Shown: positions 60,700 through 64,000 of the stretch, piece after piece
How the letters are laid out: each line of letters begins with the position of its first letter
How positions within the stretch are numbered: the first letter of the stretch is position 1
The notes under the pieces: generated by a model
Seen by the model: only the letters and a program-made list of their open reading frames with translations
Databases searched by the model: none
What the model was told of the DNA's origin: nothing
Program-made: the position numbers and the translations under genes
NCBI RefSeq assembly: GCF_963678635.1
Contig: NC_087063.1
Span: 27,277,649 to 27,341,648, forward strand
Length of the DNA: 64,000 nt
Origin: Symsagittifera roscoffensis
Lineage: Eukaryota; Xenacoelomorpha; Acoela; Convolutidae
Reading direction: 5' to 3'

Positions 60700-61350
60700 G
60701 ACTCATGTCCTGACTTTCGCGACAAAATTAGGCATGTCCAGATTTTGGGGACCAAAACCTGGCCTTTCCAGACTTTTGCAACCATGATGATCCGTCGCGA
60801 CTATCGCGACCGAAGAGGAGGTGGCGCGACCAAAACACCGCGACTCATATTTGGTATGTCCAGACTCTCACGACCATTTTCAGACTTGCCAGTTCTCAGT
60901 TGCCATTTTCAGACTTTCGCGACCAAAAAACTAAGGCGCGACTTTCGCGACCGAGACGGATACGGCACGACCCTGCGGCTCAGGAAACGGCGTGACCAGC
61001 GCGACCAAACTTAGCCATTTTCAGACTTTCCAGATCTAGATGGAGACGGCGCGACTTTAATTTTCTTTTTCAGGGCTGTCTCGACCGAGGTGGAGACGGC
61101 GCGACTTTCGCGATAAAGGTGGATACGGCGCGACTCAGGAAACGGCGCGACTCAAAAGGCAACGACGCGACCGGCTTGGCCAGTGCGACCAAAAAGTGCA
61201 CTTTCAAGACTTTCGCAAACGAGGTGGAGACGGCGCGGCGCGACTTTCCAGACCGAGGCGGAGACGGCGCGACCAAAAGTCATTTCATCACGACCATAGT
61301 GGAAGCGGCGCGACTTTCGCGTTCAGAGTGGAGACGGTGCGAGTGGATAC
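60700..61350 (+). repeat. GC-rich degenerate minisatellite
   Basis: Irregular units of about 25-35 bases built on GGCGCGACTTTCGCGACC and GAGGTGGAGAC, with spacer variants (CATTTTCAGACTTTC). Strikingly GC- and CpG-rich against an AT-rich background. Several frames stay open through it, but peptide repeats are not conserved in phase, so it is not taken as coding. Confidence 0.85.
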
Positions 61351-62560
61351 GGCGCTTAAAAATACATAATGGAACTTTCGAGCTGCTGAAATGTAAAGAA
61401 ATTGATTTTCTCTGCGAAAACACTATACGAAAAAAACACGAACTATGTGCGATGGGACGCAACAAAGGATATGGTGTTTGCTCAAACAAAATATAGAATC
61501 CGGTCGGAAAGTCTTTTCATATGCACCACGGTTTCTAAAACATTGCAAAAAAAAACTTTTTTTGACAAAAGATTTTGAATTGTAAAGTTTTGGGTTTCAA
61601 TCGAACATTTGAGAACAACCTGAAAACCTGAATACAACCTGAAAGGAAACATTTTGCCTTCGTAACAGATCATCGGACATTATTGATCAGTTTGTAAATT
61701 TGCCAACTCTGACATAATATTCTCTATTGTTTTTCGATTAAATGGTTTGACGTTATGTCGATTGAGAGAACTCATATTGGCTTGTTTCAAGAATAATTTT
61801 TATGCTTTTGAGTGTTTCAGCAGGAAAGGGTCAAACAAATGTTGAGTCTGAATACGTTCTAGTTTGAATTTTTCTTATAGCTACAGTTTCGTTTTCGATT
61901 CCACGAAGGTCAACCCAATTTCTGTCGCCTTAACTGCAGCTCAGTATTTGATTCTTATTGTTGGTTAAGGTAGCTTAAGAAGTTCGTCCGAAATAAAAAT
62001 TTGAAATTTCAGTGAACGTAGTTTTTCCGACTTGTTTCGAAGAGTTTTTTAACGTAATTTTTGAAAAAAAAAAAATGTTATATTCAACATCTTGTTAACT
62101 ATCATCACTTTGACCCGCCAAAACAGAAGAAATTGAAAATACTTGAGTTCGTCTGCTTGAAAACCAAAGAACAAAGGCTTGGTAACCGAAAAAATTTTCA
62201 ATTGCATAAACTAAAATATCTTTTTGTGTTTTATTTCCAGTCGAGCAGTATTTTGTGTATACCATTTTTTGTTCAATTTTAGAGAAATTTAAGTAAACAT
62301 GTCAGCTTATTGCTGAAACATACAGGTAACGGTCCCATCCAGAGTATAGCTGTAATGGAGACTATACTATATAAAACGTCACCTAGTGAAATCAGAAAGC
62401 GGGATGCAATTTTTTGTTAGTTGCTGGGTTGGGACCAGAATTATAACGCAGTTCAAGCTTTTTACAACTGTTTAGCGATCAGCTCATCCTTGTTGATTTT
62501 GATCCAATGTTTAGGTGAGAAAAGTGTGGCACAGCTGATTTTTGATTAAGCTTCTTTGGG
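61351..62560. other. Non-coding, nothing recognised
   Basis: AT-rich sequence without convincing ORF, repeat or RNA. Confidence 0.35.
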
Positions 62561-62562
62561 AC

Positions 62563-62645
62563 TAGGACAACAGGCCGACAGGAATTTAAGCCGTAGGGAG
62601 TTCCAGCCCAAGCTAAAATTTACAAGCACCTCTAACCGCATTTTT
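62563..62645 (+). repeat. End of a CGGCTT-type TIR element
   Basis: GACTAGGACAACAGGCCGACAGGAATT...GCCGTAGGGA and ACAAGCACCTCTAACCGCAT match the left end of the element at 23592-24090 (GTCTAGGACAACAAGCCGAC, ATAAGCACCTCAAAACGC). The right end was not found. Confidence 0.55.
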
Positions 62646-63149
62646 TTTTAAATTCTTTAGAACGTAAGTTCCAAAAGTGCAGGAAAGCTTAAGGATTTTT
62701 TTATTGATAAAAAATGTTTTGCAAAGTTATTGCAACTACATGTATTGTCAGGGTTTTTAGCGTAAAGTAATCTAAAAGATGATAGAACATCAACTTGCAA
62801 ACATTATTTACCTAGTTTTTATTACGCTTGCGATTTTAACTTTGGTTGTAGATCATCATGTTGAAAAGTTAGCCGATTCAAGTTGACTTCCAAGATTCGT
62901 CAAAAAGTTTTTAATTATTTTGTCTAGAAAGTTCTGAAATGTAATTTTGCTTGAGACATGTACATTTTTCAATGAAAAAATTCAGACATATTATAGGACT
63001 AAATTTTCAGTGTCAACTGGCTTCTAAACTCATCGCGCGTGTTCAAGCCCGGCTTTTTTTCCAAATATGTATTGACTAGTGTCAACAGTTAAGTTTGGGT
63101 AAGTTTGGTTTTTTCAATAATATATAATATCCCAAATATTGTCAAGTCG

Positions 63150-63425
63150 GCATTGCTGAAAATGGAGACCTACCGGGGATTCCGCTTTCTTATTATCCTT
63201 GTTATGGTGGTCAAATTCCAAAAAATTTATCCAACATAGGTTGAAGTATTGTACCTACGTGAAATATGCTGCTAAAAACGTACGTTATTCGTTCACGAAC
63301 TAATTTTTTTTTCAGGTATCGATGTTGGCTTGAAAGAATGAGGGTCAGTCATTCCAATCCAGTTTTGACATGGTAACAAGATGGTATTGCTGCAATGTCT
63401 ATCTAAAATCAGATGCTCAAAATGA
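63150..63425 (+). repeat. Duplicated exon pair, copy 1 (decayed)
   Basis: GAAAATGGAGACCTACCGGG to ATAG (63155-63237), intron, TTTTTTTTCAG/GTATCGATGTTGGCTTGAA, stop TGA soon after. Matches copy 2 at 63618-63895 over about 280 bp. Reads ENGDLPGIPLSYYPCYGGQI, PKNLSNIG, then IDVGLKE-stop. Confidence 0.5.
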
Positions 63426-63504
63426 TTGTCCAGTTATAACTTATAAAAATCCGCCAGTGTCGTTGAAGACAAAAAAAAATATAAGATATGGAACTTTGAT
63501 GTAG

Positions 63505-63833
63505 AGATTTGGCAAAATATGACAGATTTGGAGAAGAAAAAGCATGCGCTTGCACCGACCTTGATTCTGACAGCTCCGCACAGAGAGGCAGAGAGGTTGA
63601 GCTAAAAGTTCCTGTTGCTAAAAATGGAGACCTACCGAGGATTCTGCTTTCTTATAATCCTCATTATGGTGGTCAAATTCCGAAAAATTTGTCCAACATA
63701 GGTTGAAGTATTGTACCTATGTGAAATAAGCCAGAAAAAACTTACGTTATTTGTTCACAAACTAGTATTTGTTTCCAGGTATCGATGTTGGCTTGAACGA
63801 AAGAGCATCAGTCATTCCAATCTAGTTTTGACA
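63505..63833 (+). CDS. Exon pair of an unidentified gene, copy 2 (partial at window edge)
   Basis: An open frame LAKYDRFGEEKACACTDLDS, DSSAQRGREVELKVPVAKNG, DLPRILLSYNPHYGGQIPKN, LSNIG ends at ATAG/GTTGAA (63703). After acceptor TTGTTTCCAG (63778) it would continue GT, IDVGLNERASVIPI, TAG. The phase fits (G+GT). The first half has no counterpart in copy 1. I do not recognise the family. It may be a decaying tandem-duplicated gene. Confidence 0.3.
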
Positions 63834-64000
63834 TGGTAGCAGGAGTGCATTGGTGCAATGTATATCTAAAATCAAATGGCTCAAAATTGGCTAAAATATT
63901 TGATTAATTGGCTTGATGATGCTTTTTAGGTAAAAAATTGAAGAATCAGATGAATATTATGAAACATCCGAACAATGCAGAGACATGTATCTGAATCAGT

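Noticed and set aside
61070-61496. Basic-protein ORFs across the GC-rich minisatellite
   Set aside because: The unit length is not a multiple of three and the peptide changes frame from unit to unit, so no repeated protein sequence is maintained.

Overview
The window is metazoan nuclear DNA: AT-rich, intron-bearing genes with GT-AG splice sites, two recognisable host genes (an RRM protein and a bHLH transcription factor), and a very high load of retroelements, foldback/TIR elements and satellites. I cannot name the species. All calls come from reading the sequence; no database search was run.

Layout. 1-8.13 kb: a GC-richer, heavily frameshifted remnant of a very large ORF, with a coiled coil, an SGNH/GDSL-esterase-like block and further blocks of unknown function. 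8.08-12.16 kb: a giant inverted repeat of about 2 kb per arm, centred near 10.14 kb, with 36-bp minisatellites beside the centre; its outer ends overlap the last codons of the preceding ORF remnant. 12.2-20.0 kb: a decayed Penelope-like element (PLE) with an upstream ORF, an RT with an internal Cys cluster, a GIY-YIG endonuclease and pLTR-like direct repeats. A PHD-RT-endonuclease non-LTR element is inserted, minus strand, in the downstream repeat. 20.1-21.35 kb: a second, 5'-truncated, plus-strand copy of that element with a poly(A) tail.

21.4-45.4 kb: the likely RRM gene. A probable first exon (21.37 kb) and second exon (22.1 kb) are followed by a three-exon cassette A-B-C that lies inside a 7.7-7.9 kb tandem duplication (28.33-36.01 and 36.01-43.95 kb). 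One shared terminal exon (45.16 kb) completes the RRM. Splice phases allow either cassette between exon 2 and the last exon, but not both in series. The introns hold a dead Jockey/CR1-type LINE, two TIR/foldback elements, a diverged satellite, tRNA-like sequences and a dispersed 500-700 bp repeat.

46.4-56.0 kb: a four-exon bHLH gene. Its third intron carries an intact Ty3/Gypsy LTR retrotransposon (48220-55300) in the same orientation, with 339-bp LTRs differing at one base, an ATTAG target duplication, and a single gag-pol ORF of 2090 codons whose ATG straddles the LTR/PBS junction.

56-64 kb: mostly non-coding. It holds dispersed repeats, a GC-rich minisatellite (60.7-61.35 kb), another end of the CGGCTT-type TIR element, and a duplicated exon pair of an unidentified gene at the right edge.
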